64,000 nt of DNA from Clostridium_AI sp964409685 (lineage in GTDB: Bacteria > Bacillota > Clostridia > Lachnospirales > Lachnospiraceae), in assembly GCA_964409685.1 (NCBI GenBank), contig CAYPEJ010000016.1, forward strand, positions 1 through 64,000, read 5' to 3'. Positions 34,759-43,186 of the stretch are shown here, piece by piece (the stretch's first letter is position 1; each line of letters starts with the position of its first letter). Made by a program: the position numbers and the translations under genes. The notes under the pieces are model-generated. The model was not told the origin of the DNA. It ran no database searches and saw nothing but the letters and a program-made list of their open reading frames with translations.

Positions 34759-36810
34759 TTAATCGCAATAAGTGATGTGTATAGCTTTCTTTTTAAACGT
34801 TAGCACGCTTTCAAGACTATTATTGAATCTCAATATAATACATGCTTCGTTAAAAGAGCAATCTTTTGAAAGCTGCCTTTTAAATGCTTGAAAACCTTTT
34901 TCGATAGGTTCAATCCATATTTTCATGAGAACATTGCCGATAATAATATTGCATATTAATTCAGAACCAGTTATTTTCATTTCAATAGTTATATCGTTGT
35001 CATAGATTACATATTCTTTTGTATTATTGCCAAAAACGTGATTAAGATGTAACTTGCCAGTTTTTAATAGTTTTGACAACGTATCATTGTAACATTCTAG
35101 ACTATCATAGTCTGTTTGTATTGCAGGAAGAGCAGTTTCTTCAAAGGTATATCGATCACTTGCTCGCACAGGATTAAAGCTATTTTGATTAACAAATTTA
35201 TGCATTGAAAAGTCTATACTGGGAAGAATTAATCCAATTGATGAGTGAACTTCATTTTTGCCTGCTTCGTATTCCAAAATAGTGGTATTATTGCAAATGA
35301 TAGTAAAGCCATCCTCTTTTGATTTTAGTAAAAATATGTAAGATTCCTCCCAACCAATAATGATCATTAATACAGCTTTTACGCTTGAAATTTGTTTTTG
35401 TTTTCTAAAGAGCATATTCCATTTCTGAAAAAATAATTCCCAATTGTCTTTATTGCAAATGAAGCTAAAAGCAGCAATTTTAGCCATTACTTCATTTGGT
35501 ATTTCATTAGTGGATTTTATAGTATATTTTTTATAATAATTTAGTGCGCTTTCGAAATCGCATGTATTTTCACTGAGCATAGCGAGTCCATAATATGCAG
35601 CGGCACAATTCTCATCTATAAATAAAGCCTTTTCATAACTCTCTATAGCTTTAAGAGGGTTGCTTGTAGAAGTAAGAGTTCCAAGCATTATCAAGGCATC
35701 TATGAAAGAATCATTAATCTCGAGACATTTTAACAATTCGTGTTGTGATTCGTTGTCTTGTTTTGAATCATGATAAATTAAGGCGCTCAATAAGTATATA
35801 TTCTCATCCCATAATTTTTTTTCAATTTTGTTTAAACATATTCTAGCCTCATCCCATTCTTCTAAATTGTAATGTGCTTTGGCAAATTCGAAATAGCATA
35901 ACATATCATTCGAGTGATATTCTGATTTGTGCGTGATGATATATGAATGTTCTCCCAGTATGTTTAGTATCCATAAATATAATCTTTTGAGATCTGTTTC
36001 AAGTATATGTTTTAATAAACATTCTTCTATTCTGCTTCTGGCTTCAATAAAATGATGATTTTCTATGGAGTATTTTATTGGCAATATTTCCTTTTCAAAA
36101 TATGGATTATTGCGTATTATTTCCTCAATGTTTTCAATAACCAATCTTGAATCGAAAGTTTTATTATAAATTTCGATTCGTGTATTACGGTGTTTGAAAA
36201 TGATATCTTGGATTTCATTTATAGATAAGTGCCCACATTTACATCTTTTATCAGATATAATTGATTTTAGCTCGCTTATTAGTGTGCTGACATCAATGGA
36301 TAGCTTTTGTTTTTCGGCCCATTGACTAATTGCATCTCTTGCAATGGCAATTTGGTTTTTTCCATCCATAATATCGAAATCGCACTTTAATAAAAAAGTT
36401 GAGTTGATATTGATTCCTTGACAATATGTTTCCCAATCAGAATATAGTTTGCCTTTATCGTCGTAAAATTCTCCGGTAATATTGTTTAAATGTCTATCTT
36501 TGTATTGTAGAACATTTCGGAATGAGTCATCATAGCTTGAGCCAATAATTATATTTTTGTCAGTATAGGATATATCTTTAGATAATTCCCTTGCGAAAGG
36601 AATGGTCAATGTATTTATTTTTACTTGAACTTTTATTCTTTTTGAATTGTCTAAAACTAGGCAGAAATCATCATCTGATTCAAAGGATATTTCTTTAAGA
36701 CCATTATTGAGATATAAAAAAATATATTTTATGCTAGCAAAGTCTTGTTGAGAGAATCCTATACTACTAATCATTCCACCTACTAATTTTCTTTCATTAA
36801 CAGTATTCAT
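34759..36810 (-). CDS. Large TPR protein with nuclease-like N-terminal motif (candidate single-gene conflict protein)
   Basis: A 683-residue soluble protein that I do not recognise as a named family. Residues about 10-65 read GFSQQDFASIKYIFLYL, then E44, D46-D48 and Q62-V-K64. This spacing and G-F-X-X-Q start resemble Cap4/DUF4297-type PD-(D/E)XK nuclease domains and the neighbouring ABC-3C effector. A middle region (about 225-480) carries TPR-like helical pairs (AKAHYNLEEWDEARICLNKIE; SYEKALFIDENCAAAYYGLAM). The C-terminal 180 residues are beta-rich and unassigned. It is AT-rich, monocistronic, convergent with guaA, and next to broken defence genes. The nuclease reading is an inference from short motifs. 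Confidence 0.6.
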   Translation of the reverse strand: MNTVNERKLVGGMISSIGFSQQDFASIKYIFLYLNNGLKEISFESDDDFCLVLDNSKRIKVQVKINTLTIPFARELSKDISYTDKNIIIGSSYDDSFRNVLQYKDRHLNNITGEFYDDKGKLYSDWETYCQGININSTFLLKCDFDIMDGKNQIAIARDAISQWAEKQKLSIDVSTLISELKSIISDKRCKCGHLSINEIQDIIFKHRNTRIEIYNKTFDSRLVIENIEEIIRNNPYFEKEILPIKYSIENHHFIEARSRIEECLLKHILETDLKRLYLWILNILGEHSYIITHKSEYHSNDMLCYFEFAKAHYNLEEWDEARICLNKIEKKLWDENIYLLSALIYHDSKQDNESQHELLKCLEINDSFIDALIMLGTLTSTSNPLKAIESYEKALFIDENCAAAYYGLAMLSENTCDFESALNYYKKYTIKSTNEIPNEVMAKIAAFSFICNKDNWELFFQKWNMLFRKQKQISSVKAVLMIIIGWEESYIFLLKSKEDGFTIICNNTTILEYEAGKNEVHSSIGLILPSIDFSMHKFVNQNSFNPVRASDRYTFEETALPAIQTDYDSLECYNDTLSKLLKTGKLHLNHVFGNNTKEYVIYDNDITIEMKITGSELICNIIIGNVLMKIWIEPIEKGFQAFKRQLSKDCSFNEACIILRFNNSLESVLTFKKKAIHITYCD

Positions 36811-36909
36811 AGCTTCTCCTTTTTAAAAGTGGTTTATTTGTTATTAAATGTTTGTCTAAATGTTCTTCCAATCCACATGGTCGGTACTAGAGTTATCACA
36901 AGAACGAGA

Positions 36910-37197
36910 CTAATGAAGCTTACAATTGATATATTGGTCTTGTGTGATTAATTTAGAGTGATATTTCACATATCGGGTATACCATTCCTGCATAAATTCA
37001 TTCAAAGAATAGATATTTATTCTTTGAGTGGCAATAATAAGCTCAAATGCATCCCTCTTTGGTGATTTCTGATCACTTTCGTATTGGCGTATGCGGACAT
37101 CTGAGGATGCTTCGGGGAAACCACAAGCCAGTCACAGCTCATTTTGTGTCATATATATGAATTCTCTAACAAAGCGAATTCTTTGACCTTGTGTCAT
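36910..37197 (-). pseudogene. XRE-family helix-turn-helix regulator, broken by an in-frame TGA
   Basis: Minus-strand frame of 96 codons starting at ATG 37197 behind AAGAGGAG: MTQGQRIRFVREFIYMTQNEL, a TGA stop, then LACGFPEASSDVRIRQYESD and SPKRDAFELIIA. This matches XRE-type DNA-binding proteins common in Firmicutes islands. The TGA sits where relatives have Gly (one-base change from GGA), in the helix-turn-helix itself. The rest of the frame is intact, so the loss is recent or the codon is read differently. It could once have controlled the divergent or downstream accessory genes. Confidence 0.7.
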
Positions 37198-37285
37198 GGA
37201 AACTCAACTCCTCTTCTATTTTTATCAATTGTACCACAGAATGTGAAAAAGAAAAGAACCAAAAAAGTTCTGAAAAAACCATGGA

Positions 37286-37587
37286 GTGAATTGTGCAGAA
37301 TTGCAAAAAGAATTTCCCAGAGCAAAAGGATATTCAGCAGCAAATCTATTGAGAATGCGAAATTTCTATTTGTCTTATTGTGATTCCGAAAAACTCGCAC
37401 CACTGGTGCGAGAAATTAGCTGGAGCAATAACATCATCATTATGGAAAAGTGTAAGGATGATCTGCAACGGGAATTTTACATTTAGATGGCGAAAAGATA
37501 TGGATGGACTAATCGAATTTTAACTAATTTTATTGAAGCACAAACATATGAAAAATATTTTTTAGGGGAATTTGTTAGAAAGTCTTA
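37286..37587 (+). pseudogene. DUF1016 (YhcG-type) N-terminal domain fragment with in-frame TAG
   Basis: The plus-strand frame reads ELQKEFPRAKGYSAANLLRM, then EISWSNNIIIMEKCKDD and LQREFYI, a TAG at 37484, and in the same frame AKRYGWTNRILTNFIEAQTY. This is the characteristic N-terminal domain of DUF1016/YhcG proteins, which carry a C-terminal PDDEXK nuclease and are linked to restriction or defence loci. Both the first part and the whole nuclease domain are missing. It is a relic. Confidence 0.7.
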
Positions 37588-37684
37588 ATTTTCTTCATGG
37601 ACATCTTGCTTAATATCTCCTGTTATCGAGTATTGAGTCGTTTAAGGAAAGCTCTCTTCCTTAGAAAAATGTTATCCTATTGTA

Positions 37685-37713
37685 TCAAATTATAAAGCGC
37701 GCCCATAATTTGA
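37685..37713. repeat. Inverted repeat upstream of the ABC operon promoter
   Basis: TCAAATTAT (37685-37693) is perfectly complementary to ATAATTTGA (37705-37713) around a GC-rich 11-base centre, 37 bases upstream of the -35 box. It may be an operator or an old terminator. Apart from this and the promoter/leader, the 327-base gap 37588-37914 shows nothing else. Confidence 0.4.
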
Positions 37714-37749
37714 TGAGACTTATATTTCTATACGAAAGTATTTACATCC

Positions 37750-37778
37750 TTGTCTCAAAAGGACAAAAGAATTATAAT
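37750..37778 (+). promoter_or_regulatory. Promoter of the ABC transporter operon
   Basis: TTGTCT (37750-37755), 17-base spacer, and a perfect TATAAT (37773-37778). The start would be near 37785. Confidence 0.72.
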
Positions 37779-37790
37779 AGGAAAAGGCGT

Positions 37791-37850
37791 ATGAAAAAGG
37801 AGATTGAAAGAAAAAGTATTTACTGCAATGCTGTAGTTCAGACAGAGTAG
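37791..37850 (+). CDS. Possible 19-residue leader peptide
   Basis: A short frame, MKKEIERKSIYCNAVVQTE, opens about six bases after the predicted transcript start and ends with a TAG at the loop edge of the following hairpin (stem 37834-37850). A ribosome on this frame would prevent that hairpin from forming, as in translational attenuators. The ribosome site is weak and the transcript start is only predicted, so it may not be translated. Confidence 0.3.
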   Translation: MKKEIERKSIYCNAVVQTE

Positions 37851-37880
37851 TAAACTCTACCCTGTCTGCACTATTTTATT
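37834..37880 (+). terminator. Attenuator-like hairpin in the leader of the ABC operon
   Basis: Seventeen bases at 37834-37850 pair with 37857-37873 with two mismatches, followed by a T-rich run (TTTTATTATT). It lies between a good promoter and the first gene, so it probably regulates read-through. Confidence 0.6.
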
Positions 37881-37914
37881 ATTAGGATAGTAAATTAAAA
37901 AAGGAGGCGCAAAT

Positions 37915-38763
37915 GTGTTTTATAAGGCAACGAAAGCCCAAACGGTTTCATTACTAAATAGAAAAGGTTCAATTTGTACATTTTTATTACTTTTGGCGAT
38001 GATTCTTTACAATTTTATTTCAAATGTAAATACATTTGAAGGAAGAGATATATGTGAAATGTATCAACCAATGAAATTATTGCTTTTAAGTTATAATCGT
38101 GTGAGTTTTAATGGGGACATGACCCTGTTATTTGTTCAGCTCTATCCAATATTAGTTGTATGTCCTGCTGGTTTTATTTTATCAAAGGAGTTTCAATTCG
38201 GGGAGAGTGTGTTCATGACAGCACGATTAGGACAAAAGAAGTATTTGTTAAGTAAATTATTATCTTCATTTTTAACAACATTCATAGTTTTTACAGTACC
38301 TTTCTTAATTGAAATTGTTTTGAATTGTATTTCTTTTCCATTAGATGCGGTGGGGGATTTATCGAATTGGCATCTCTATAGCGAATCATACATTAAAGGA
38401 GTTCATAGTTACTTGTTTTATCAGTTATATTTATTTTCGCCATATTTCTATGCAGTTGTTGGAACTGTGTTTTTCGGAGTTGTATCGGGAATTCTCTCCA
38501 TGTTCACTGTGGCAATTTCTTCTATCGTGAAAGCGAAGTATAATGTATTTCTTCTTTTACCTGTATTCCTGTTGTTACATATTTCGGTGATGATTGCAGA
38601 GGTTAATCAGAAAGCACCTATCACAACAAGATGGTATGATTACGTTTTGCTTTTTAATGATTGTACGAAAAGTCCGTTAGGTTTTGTATTGGTGATATTC
38701 ATAATTATATTGAGTTCATTTGTACTAATACACATTAGTAGCAGAAAGGATTGCTTAAGATGA
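37915..38763 (+). CDS. Polytopic membrane protein, probable ABC-2 type permease
   Basis: A 282-residue protein with about six membrane helices (near residues 20-38, 78-98, 118-140, 180-205, 215-235 and 255-275). There are no catalytic motifs. The pattern of an N-terminal helix, a long outside loop and five later helices is like ABC-2/DUF2705-type permeases of antimicrobial-peptide exporters or immunity transporters. GTG 37915 is chosen because AGGAGG precedes it and the overlapping ATG frame is short. It overlaps the next gene by a few bases, and an ATPase gene follows two genes on. Confidence 0.7.
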   Translation: MFYKATKAQTVSLLNRKGSICTFLLLLAMILYNFISNVNTFEGRDICEMYQPMKLLLLSYNRVSFNGDMTLLFVQLYPILVVCPAGFILSKEFQFGESVFMTARLGQKKYLLSKLLSSFLTTFIVFTVPFLIEIVLNCISFPLDAVGDLSNWHLYSESYIKGVHSYLFYQLYLFSPYFYAVVGTVFFGVVSGILSMFTVAISSIVKAKYNVFLLLPVFLLLHISVMIAEVNQKAPITTRWYDYVLLFNDCTKSPLGFVLVIFIIILSSFVLIHISSRKDCLR

Positions 38764-39575
38764 AGCGAAAATTCTTAGTTGTATTTCTTGTTGCCTTTTT
38801 TGGTGGATTTTTTCATGCAATTGCGTATGTGAACCCCTATGAGGGAGAAATTTTATTATCAGAACTTGTTTTGCAATTAAGTGGCTCGAGAGGTAAGCTT
38901 CCAATGGGAACGGCAATATCGGAACTTGTATCGTTTATGTTAAGGATGTTTCCATATTATTTATTTGAAATGTATTTTGGCATCATGATATTTCGTCATT
39001 TTTGTACAGCGAGTGTATATGTATTTTCTAGATGCACCGACAGACTAAATTGGTATTTTCACGAGGTAATCGAAATAGGAACCGTAACAGTGGTATATCA
39101 ATTTCTGCAATGCGGCATTACCATTTTTATAGCAATGATTCGTTATCATGTTCGTTTCGATCAAGCGGGGGTATTTCTTTGGATGTATCATGTGGCAATT
39201 TATATATTATGGGTATGTACGATTACATTATGCGTAAATCTATTGGCAATAAAAGTGGGGAGCAACACGGCATTTACTGGGGTAATGATAGCACAAGCTG
39301 TATTTATCGTATTAATTGGTATTATCACTAGTATAAAACCATATTTTGTGAAGAAATTCTGTTTAAATTTAAATCCTATTAGTCATTTAATACTTGGATG
39401 GCAGAATAGTAAGATGGAAGATTTGAGACAAGTACTTAATCCACCATATAGTGGACTCAATATGAAGTTCTCTTTGTTATATATGATAGTCTTTTTTATT
39501 GTTGTTACTTTAGTAGGGGCATTTATGATTACGAAGCATGATTTGTTATTAAATGATGCGGAGATGGGAGAGTGA
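38760..39575 (+). CDS. Second polytopic membrane protein of the ABC operon
   Basis: A 271-residue protein with an N-terminal signal-anchor-like helix, a short outside loop and about five more helices (near residues 65-85, 105-130, 145-170, 178-200 and 240-260). It has no named family that I recognise and no soluble domain. Its place between another permease and the ATPase suggests a heterodimeric ABC exporter or immunity pump. It overlaps the upstream gene by four bases and ends five bases before the ATPase GTG. AAAGGA precedes the ATG. Confidence 0.68.
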   Translation: MKRKFLVVFLVAFFGGFFHAIAYVNPYEGEILLSELVLQLSGSRGKLPMGTAISELVSFMLRMFPYYLFEMYFGIMIFRHFCTASVYVFSRCTDRLNWYFHEVIEIGTVTVVYQFLQCGITIFIAMIRYHVRFDQAGVFLWMYHVAIYILWVCTITLCVNLLAIKVGSNTAFTGVMIAQAVFIVLIGIITSIKPYFVKKFCLNLNPISHLILGWQNSKMEDLRQVLNPPYSGLNMKFSLLYMIVFFIVVTLVGAFMITKHDLLLNDAEMGE

Positions 39576-39579
39576 TAAT

Positions 39580-40224
39580 GTGAAATTAGTTGCAATGAAT
39601 GTATCAAAAAAGATTCGTGATAAGGATATTCTATCTAATATTAATTTAGAATTAGAAAGTGGGAAGGTATATGGATTTGTTGGATATAATGGTTCTGGAA
39701 AAACGATGCTTTTTCGCGCATTATCAGGGTTAATGTCAATTGATTCTGGGAGTGTTGAATGGAATCATAAGTTGTTACATAAGGATTTTGCGGTTTTACC
39801 AAACTTAGGTATAATGATTGAGAATGCGGGGTTATATCCAGATTTAACTGGTATGGAAAATCTTGTTTATCTAGCCAAAATGAATGGAAAAATAGGGGTT
39901 GAAGAAATAAGAAACACGATGATACGTGTTGGACTTAATCCAGACGATAAGCGTACTTATAATAAGTATTCTTTGGGAATGAAACAACGTCTTGTTATTG
40001 CCCAGGCATTGATGGAAAAGCCTGATGTCATTATGTTAGATGAACCTACTAATGCGTTAGATGATAAGGGTGTTGATGAAATTCGTAAAGTTATATTGCA
40101 GGAAAAGGAGCGCGGTGCACTTATTTTATTAGCTAGTCATAATAAAGAAGACATAAGAATTTTAACAGACTACTTGTATCGGATTGAAAATGGTAACATT
40201 AGTTTACAGGAGGAGTCAATGTGA
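39580..40224 (+). CDS. ABC transporter ATPase
   Basis: A 214-residue ATPase. Walker A is GYNGSGKTMLFRALSGL, the signature is KYSLGMKQRLVIAQALM, Walker B is VIMLDEPTNALDDKG, and the switch is LLASHNKEDI. The form SLGMKQRL is typical of exporters of peptides and drugs (CcmA/BcrA-like). GTG 39580 fits the GGAGAGTGATAAT ribosome region. It works with the two preceding membrane proteins; its last codons overlap the start of the next gene (ATGTGA). Confidence 0.9.
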   Translation: MKLVAMNVSKKIRDKDILSNINLELESGKVYGFVGYNGSGKTMLFRALSGLMSIDSGSVEWNHKLLHKDFAVLPNLGIMIENAGLYPDLTGMENLVYLAKMNGKIGVEEIRNTMIRVGLNPDDKRTYNKYSLGMKQRLVIAQALMEKPDVIMLDEPTNALDDKGVDEIRKVILQEKERGALILLASHNKEDIRILTDYLYRIENGNISLQEESM

Positions 40225-40880
40225 AAAGATATTGTAAAATAAGTCTCTTAGTATTGATCTGCATCATAGCTGTATGGGGGCATATGAAGAAAAAAAGTTA
40301 TAGTGATATAACAAAGGAAAAAAATTATTTAGATCAATTTGATGTTGCAGAAATTCCAGATGAATATGCAAAAAAGGCATGCTCACAATTAGAAAATGAA
40401 TTGCCAAAGGTACCTATTATTCTAAAAATTACTCCAAGTGCTACTCCTGAGCATATGTTTGGATTAAGCCGACAAAAAGTGACTGTTAATGAAGTATATA
40501 AGGGGGAAAATATAGAAGTTGGAGATGAAATTTACATTTATTCAGAACAATGGTGCTTGGATATTACTCAGTCAGTGAAGACAATTGATAGTGGGTTCGT
40601 TAATTTTCTTACGCAGGGGGATGAATATCTTGTTTTTATTTCTAGAAGAGTAGATGGAGTAAGTAAAGATTTTGAAATATATGAAATATATGATGACACA
40701 TTTATAAGCCCAATATTCAATTACAAAGATAAAGCTCAAGATATAGTTAAGGTAGGAGATGCAGAAGATACATATATTTCTTATTCAGAGGTAAAAGAAA
40801 ACGAATTTTTTGCTATGAGCGTAGAAGGGTTTGAAATATGGAATGATTTAAAGAGTAAAATGATTACTAAGTATAAATAG
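40221..40880 (+). CDS. Membrane-anchored extracytoplasmic protein of the ABC operon, function unknown
   Basis: A 219-residue protein starting with a single hydrophobic helix (residues about 6-21) after KR, then an outside domain of about 195 residues with strands such as VTVNEVYKGENIEVGDEIYIYSEQW and NFLTQGDEYLVFISRR. The fold looks like the small beta-domain proteins that measure surface stress or bind peptides, but I do not recognise the family. No lipobox cysteine is clear. It is translationally coupled to the ATPase, so it probably works with the transporter, perhaps as an immunity or sensing component. Confidence 0.6.
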   Translation: MKRYCKISLLVLICIIAVWGHMKKKSYSDITKEKNYLDQFDVAEIPDEYAKKACSQLENELPKVPIILKITPSATPEHMFGLSRQKVTVNEVYKGENIEVGDEIYIYSEQWCLDITQSVKTIDSGFVNFLTQGDEYLVFISRRVDGVSKDFEIYEIYDDTFISPIFNYKDKAQDIVKVGDAEDTYISYSEVKENEFFAMSVEGFEIWNDLKSKMITKYK

Positions 40881-40974
40881 CATATGACATTGAATTCAGT
40901 ATTTAATCCAACTTACTCCTAATTTTGAAGCAGGATTTTTGAATCAGCTCTATAGTAGTTTTTGATGAAATATG

Positions 40975-41155
40975 GGAAGTAAAATTAAGTGTTTTTTGCA
41001 GTTTTCTGGACGAGAAATTCTTGAGAATGCGGGAAAAATTTCGAAAGATTTCAGATAAGTTAACAAAGAAAAAGTATGAAGCATTTAACCAGCACCGCAC
41101 AGAAATTGAGAAGAACCATGAATTTGGGGAGTTACCAGAAATACATCATAAGTAA
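40975..41155 (+). pseudogene. RhuM-family remnant with frameshift
   Basis: One frame reads KIKCFLQFSGREILENAGKI then SKDF, and after a shift near 41055 another reads KLTKKKYEAFNQHRTEIEKN followed by HEFGELPEI and a stop at 41155. Together they resemble the C-terminus of RhuM-type proteins, frequent neighbours of restriction and defence genes. The similarity is short. The rest of the 317-base gap 40881-41197 holds nothing else recognisable. Confidence 0.4.
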
Positions 41156-41197
41156 TGAAGATGAAATAATATAGGTGATTCCATATTGATTCTATTT

Positions 41198-41785
41198 CTA
41201 CATTATAATATTTTTGGCAGTGTGGATTGTCAACACTTTGTTAGACAATTTTTTTAGGTGATTTTTTTGATACTCTGCTGGAGTCTGATAACCAAGATCA
41301 GTATGTAATATTTTAATGTGGTTTAAGTTTACTTTGACTTTTGAAAATGCCTTAGATACTAGAATTGCATCCTTATTCCGTCTGGCGCTGTATCCGATTA
41401 TTTTACGATTAAAGAGGTCAACAAGAACACACATATAATTCCAGCTCATTCCAACTCTTACATATGTTAAATCATTTACAACTACATTGTATTCTGGTTG
41501 ATTTTTGAATTGGCGATTTACAACGTTGGCAATTTGGGATTCATTACACTTGTCTACATGTGGCTTATATTGTGCCACTGTGTAATTAGATATAAGACCT
41601 TCCTGTTTCATGATACGCCCAATACGTCGTCTAGAAACTTGCCATTCCAACTTGTCCAGTTCCTTCTTTATTTTACGCGTACCATAGTTGTTACGACTCT
41701 CTCTGAAAATATGCTGCTTCAAAATATCGTTTTCCATTTCAAGCTGTTTGTTACGCTTGCGTAATTCGATTAGTTCCTGTTCCAT
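41198..41785 (-). pseudogene. IS3-family (IS150-like) transposase with two internal deletions
   Basis: An open frame of 195 codons that mixes pieces of both IS3 reading frames. MEQELIELRKRNKQLEMEND is the C-terminal leucine-zipper region of OrfA. It joins directly to IFRESRNNYGTRKIKKEL from inside OrfB, followed by NDLTYVRVG (first Asp), ILHTD (second Asp), and then an abrupt jump to LGYQTPAEYQKNHLKKLSNK, the normal C-terminus. The stretch between, including the catalytic Glu, is absent. It cannot be active by itself. It lies just upstream of the ABC-3C operon and probably marks how the region was acquired or shuffled. Confidence 0.85.
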
Positions 41786-41880
41786 TTCGGAGCGATTATC
41801 CTATCTAAGCAGATTAAGTAATGATTGTGATAGATAAGACTGTTTATTATAAAAAATGTGGAAAAATAAAGAGAATACGG

Positions 41881-41886
41881 TATAAT
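41881..41886 (+). promoter_or_regulatory. -10 box of the ABC-3C operon
   Basis: A perfect TATAAT at 41881-41886 stands 35 bases before the TTG start codon, with a poor -35 (no clear TTGACA). Regulation by an activator or weak basal expression is possible. Confidence 0.55.
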
Positions 41887-41920
41887 AAATATAGAAAAGT
41901 TTTATAGGGGAGGGGTTCTA

Positions 41921-43186
41921 TTGGATAGTATAACAAAAGCACAAGAAGCAACATCTGCTGATAAAAAACTTGTTGGGTTTGATTATCAGTTTCTTTATTT
42001 TGTTTATCGTGCACTTGATTTAAAGCCCGGACAAAAGATTGGATATGAGGTAAAGGATGATGTTCATATTGAGGCTGAGGATCATAGTGAAGTATTAATT
42101 CAACTAAAGCATTCTTTACAAGTGAATAAGGATTCATCAATTATTAATATGAATGAGAAGGATTCGGATTTATGGAAGACCTTATATAATTGGAATAAGA
42201 GTATAAATGAACTCGAAAAGGAAGAAAGAGAGGAATATATAAATAAACACGAATTTCTATTAGTGACTAATAAAAATAATAAAAATAATAAATTCTTTAC
42301 TAATACAGATAAAGTAAAAAAAGGAATCTTATCAGTAAGTGAATATAAGAGATACATAAGAAGCATAAAGGAAGATATAAGAGGGATAAAAGATGAATCA
42401 GAAAAACTTAAAAAGTATATTGATAGCGTTATAAATCAAGATGATGAAATACTGGTAATGTTTATATCTAGACTTTCGTTTAATATGGGCTTTGATGAGT
42501 TGGTAAACATTATTAAAAATCAAATTCGTACCTCCCATGTTGATGAGCGTAAAGTTGATGAGATTTTCGAACGTTGTTTAGGAAATTTAAGTATTTGGAA
42601 GTATGAAAAGATCAAAGCCAATAGTAAAGTTTACATATCGTTTGAAGAAATTGATAAAAAGATAAGAAGATTTTTTGAATATGGCAGGAGTACAAAATTA
42701 CCTAGGATTATTAATACAGATATAGAATTAACTAATGATTTAAAAAGTCAACCATTTATTAGAGAACTTATAGAGATTGAAGATATATCGTATGATGATT
42801 TGGATGAAATATTAGATTATACCAGTGCAAAAATGAGAATTAAGAATTTATTAGATTATTGGCTGGAGGAAAGCTTTATAACAGAAACAGAAAGTGAATT
42901 GTATTTAGAAGAGTGTTTTAAGGTATGGAAGAATTATCATAAATCATCACACAGAATAACTAAAAAAAGGAGAGATAAAGATGGTGGTTTATCAAATGAT
43001 TTAGAGAGTATAGACAAGGAAAATGCTCTTGAATGTTTGGATGGTATACGAAAGTTAACTATGAGATTGGAGGATGAAGAATTAAGTATTAGCGAAAGTA
43101 ATGGGACCTTTTATATGCTATCAGATCAAGCAAAATTAGGCTGGTTATTAAAATGGGAAAGTAGGTACAAACATGACAGAAAATAA
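41921..43186 (+). CDS. ABC-three-component system effector: nuclease-like N-domain plus ABC-3C C-terminal domain
   Basis: A 421-residue soluble protein starting with TTG behind GGGAGGGG. Residues 16-65 have GFDYQFLYFVYRAL, then E43, D46-D47 and Q61-L-K63-H64, the pattern of Cap4/DUF4297-type PD-(D/E)XK nuclease domains. The middle is charged and helical. The C-terminal roughly 80 residues, ending FYMLSDQAKLGWLLKWESRY, fit the shared C-terminal domain that ties ABC-3C effectors to their partners. It overlaps the next gene by 14 bases. It is predicted to cut DNA when the ATPase complex senses invasion; the activity is inferred from family and context. Confidence 0.72.
   Translation: MDSITKAQEATSADKKLVGFDYQFLYFVYRALDLKPGQKIGYEVKDDVHIEAEDHSEVLIQLKHSLQVNKDSSIINMNEKDSDLWKTLYNWNKSINELEKEEREEYINKHEFLLVTNKNNKNNKFFTNTDKVKKGILSVSEYKRYIRSIKEDIRGIKDESEKLKKYIDSVINQDDEILVMFISRLSFNMGFDELVNIIKNQIRTSHVDERKVDEIFERCLGNLSIWKYEKIKANSKVYISFEEIDKKIRRFFEYGRSTKLPRIINTDIELTNDLKSQPFIRELIEIEDISYDDLDEILDYTSAKMRIKNLLDYWLEESFITETESELYLEECFKVWKNYHKSSHRITKKRRDKDGGLSNDLESIDKENALECLDGIRKLTMRLEDEELSISESNGTFYMLSDQAKLGWLLKWESRYKHDRK

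Noticed and set aside
36910..37197. Selenocysteine at the TGA of the XRE gene
   Set aside because: Relatives have Gly, not Cys, at this place, and no suitable hairpin follows the TGA; a nonsense mutation is simpler.
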